Below are positions 24,578 to 26,034 of a stretch of 26,034 bases of DNA, piece by piece. The DNA is taken from positions 1-26,034 of the forward strand of contig JAQXFL010000029.1 in assembly GCA_029250345.1 (NCBI GenBank), given 5' to 3'. Both the position numbers and the translations under genes were made by a program. The notes under the pieces are model-generated. The model was given only the letters and a program-made list of their open reading frames with translations. It had not been told where the DNA came from and did not search any database. The DNA is from Candidatus Poseidoniaceae archaeon (lineage in GTDB: Archaea > Thermoplasmatota > Poseidoniia > Poseidoniales > Poseidoniaceae). Every line of letters begins with the position of its first letter. Positions within the stretch are counted from its first letter, which is position 1.

Positions 24578-26034
24578 GTCATTCGCAACATCTTCACGAC
24601 ATGTTCTACAGAAGGTATCGTGAAGTTTTCGAGCGGTGGTGAGAACGGCACGGGTGTGTCGAGTGCTCCAATAACAAATGGAGCAGACTCGAGAGTGTAG
24701 AAGCATGACTCGAGGATTCTGCTTTGAATGCTGTGACCGAGTCCGCCGCACCATTGGCCTTCTTGCAAGACCACAAGACGTCCAGTTCTCATCACTGAAT
24801 CGATGCAGGTTTGAGCGTCGAAGGGAAGCAATGTTCGCAAATCTACGATTTCCACTTCGATATCCTCTGAAGCGAGTTGTTCGGCGGCTTGTTGTGCGAC
24901 GTGAAGCATTGAACCCCAAGTCACCAGAGTCACGTCCCGGCCACCACGGACTACTGCGGCTTTACCAAGTTTGTACCGCTCACCGTTTGCAATCGCTTTT
25001 TTCACGGCTTCAGTATCGACTTTTTGATTGATGTTTTGACCCCAACCGGTTAAACCTCCACGCAGCCCATACAATCCGATGTGTTCCAAGAACAGTACTG
25101 GGTCGTTGATTTCAGCGCTTTCCATGAGCAAATCATAGGCGTCTTGTGGAGTTCCTGCTGCCACAACAACCAAACCGGGATCGTTGGCAAACCACGATTC
25201 AATCATGTTTGCATGGAAAGGCCCTGAGCGAGTCCGAGCACCAAGTGGGATTCGGATGGTCATTGGGCATTCTGCTCCCCATCGCCAGCGAAGCATTGCT
25301 GCGTTATTGACAAGAGCATTGAACCCGAGAGCTGCAAAGCCGCCAAATTGAATCTCAACCATAGGCCGCATTCCAGATAGAGCTGCACCTACACCGGTGT
25401 GAACAATCGCTGCTTCACACAGTGGCATGTCAATCAATTTGTCCGTATGTCCTGCGTTCTTCAGTGCCATGTTCATTCCAAAAGCACCTGCAACTTCCAT
25501 GTCTTCACCGATGAACATGCAATCTTCACCGTGACGGGTTGCGATGTCTGCCATTGCTTGCTGAATTGAACGGGCGTACGTCCATCCACCTTTTTCTGCG
25601 TAAGTAAGGGTTGATTCACCGACTTCCAAGGGCGAATCCGAATAATCCGATTCGCCGACGGTCGAGAGACGTGAGAAGCGTTCTTCATGCGTTTCAGCGT
25701 CGTTGAGAGAAGTTACGCCCTTCGTAACCGTTTCAGGTTCAGGCCATGGCATGTCTTCCAATTCTTGGCGAGCAGCAGCAATATCTCGTTGTTCAACACT
25801 TTCCATTTTGACAAGAGTGGATTCTTCAAGACCGAGATCGAGGAGCAATTGGCGGTGGGTCGGAAGTGGGTCTTTGGCCTCCCAGTATGCGAGTAAATCA
25901 CGGTCTACATATCCTGGAGGAGTTCCTGACTCGTTTCCAAGGTAGAGGTCATCGTGGTGATGGGCGTGCCCACAACCTCGCATGGTTTCCACATGAATAA
26001 GGGTCGGTCCACCACCTTCGAGCGCAAACTCACG
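24565..26034 (-). CDS. Fused E1 alpha-beta 2-oxoacid dehydrogenase, thiamine-diphosphate dependent (5' part cut off by the window edge)
   Basis: The frame is open to the window edge (489 residues visible), so the N-terminus is missing. An in-frame GTG at 25992 is not the start, because E1 alpha homology continues upstream of it (GGGPTLIHVETMRGCGH). Visible residues 1 to about 105 are the end of E1 alpha, with the His-rich GCGHAHHHDD thiamine-site loop and the YWEAKDPLPTHRQLL helix. A linker of about 45 residues follows. From about residue 150 the complete E1 beta begins: WTYARSIQQAMADI, IGEDMEVAGAFG, DMPLCEAAIVHTGVGAALSG with the Glu that activates thiamine diphosphate, RPMVEIQFGGF, and an ending with LVVLQEG and PFSPPLE. 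E1 decarboxylates pyruvate or branched-chain 2-oxoacids and passes the acyl group to lipoyl-E2. Alpha and beta are separate in most organisms. The substrate cannot be told from here. Confidence 0.92.
   Translation of the reverse strand, partial: REFALEGGGPTLIHVETMRGCGHAHHHDDLYLGNESGTPPGYVDRDLLAYWEAKDPLPTHRQLLLDLGLEESTLVKMESVEQRDIAAARQELEDMPWPEPETVTKGVTSLNDAETHEERFSRLSTVGESDYSDSPLEVGESTLTYAEKGGWTYARSIQQAMADIATRHGEDCMFIGEDMEVAGAFGMNMALKNAGHTDKLIDMPLCEAAIVHTGVGAALSGMRPMVEIQFGGFAALGFNALVNNAAMLRWRWGAECPMTIRIPLGARTRSGPFHANMIESWFANDPGLVVVAAGTPQDAYDLLMESAEINDPVLFLEHIGLYGLRGGLTGWGQNINQKVDTEAVKKAIANGERYKLGKAAVVRGGRDVTLVTWGSMLHVAQQAAEQLASEDIEVEIVDLRTLLPFDAQTCIDSVMRTGRLVVLQEGQWCGGLGHSIQSRILESCFYTLESAPFVIGALDTPVPFSPPLENFTIPSVEHVVKMLRMTAQS

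Noticed and set aside
25565..25992. Reading the right-hand gene as a stand-alone E1 beta starting at 25992
   Set aside because: Its first 100 residues are E1 alpha, and alpha homology continues upstream to the window edge without a stop.
1..26034. Defence island, prophage, transposon or CRISPR content
   Set aside because: No integrase, transposase, nuclease, phage protein, terminal repeat or spaced direct repeat array was seen; the MoxR/DUF58 genes form a common chromosomal cluster and the two proteases carry secretion or membrane-anchor signals.

Overview
The window reads as ordinary, tightly packed chromosome from a moderate-GC prokaryote. My best guess is a marine Group II type archaeon (Candidatus Poseidoniales) or a close relative; this is inference. 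Two things point to an archaeon. Several genes at the head of a transcription unit have no Shine-Dalgarno (SD) sequence but carry an AT-rich TATA-like element about 26-32 bases before the ATG, as in leaderless or short-leader archaeal transcripts. Genes inside operons instead carry strong GGAGG or GAGGTGA sites. The gene content (secreted, membrane-anchored subtilases, acidic surface proteins, acyl-CoA and branched-chain-acid oxidation, a PlsC-type acyltransferase, oligoribonuclease) fits a heterotrophic marine archaeon with many bacterial-type genes. No rRNA, tRNA, CRISPR array, insertion sequence or phage gene is visible. No gene-free stretch exceeds about 200 bases.

Layout. Positions 1-3633 (minus strand) hold a DUF4350 - MoxR ATPase - DUF58 operon whose last gene leaves the window on the left; the MoxR has an unusual Ala/Pro-only N-terminal tail. 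Positions 3837-10886 (minus) form a tightly spaced set: a PlsC-like acyltransferase, then the 2Fe-2S, molybdopterin and FAD subunits of a xanthine dehydrogenase/4-hydroxybenzoyl-CoA-reductase type molybdenum enzyme, then a secreted, membrane-anchored acidic protein. Just upstream of it, 10944-12956 (minus) is a secreted S8 protease with a C-terminal membrane anchor.

Positions 13113-17243 (plus) encode a giant unknown protein with roughly 35 membrane segments. It is divergent from that first subtilase and meets a second, type II-anchored subtilase (17244-18623, minus) tail to tail. Then come oligoribonuclease (18694-19248, plus) and two molybdenum cofactor maturation genes, xdhC and mocA (minus), which probably serve the enzyme some 10 kb away. 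An unknown acidic coiled-coil protein (20821-21537, plus), an acyl-CoA dehydrogenase and a Na+/Ca2+-type exchanger (both minus) and an aquaporin-family channel (plus) follow. The window ends in a fused E1 alpha-beta 2-oxoacid dehydrogenase that leaves on the right.

All four convergent gene pairs abut or overlap at their stop codons, so there is essentially no room for separate terminators. The most interesting items are the molybdenum enzyme whose FAD subunit carries a Cys-rich insertion like that of 4-hydroxybenzoyl-CoA reductase, the giant membrane protein between two anchored proteases, and the palindromes that surround promoter elements in the divergent gaps.
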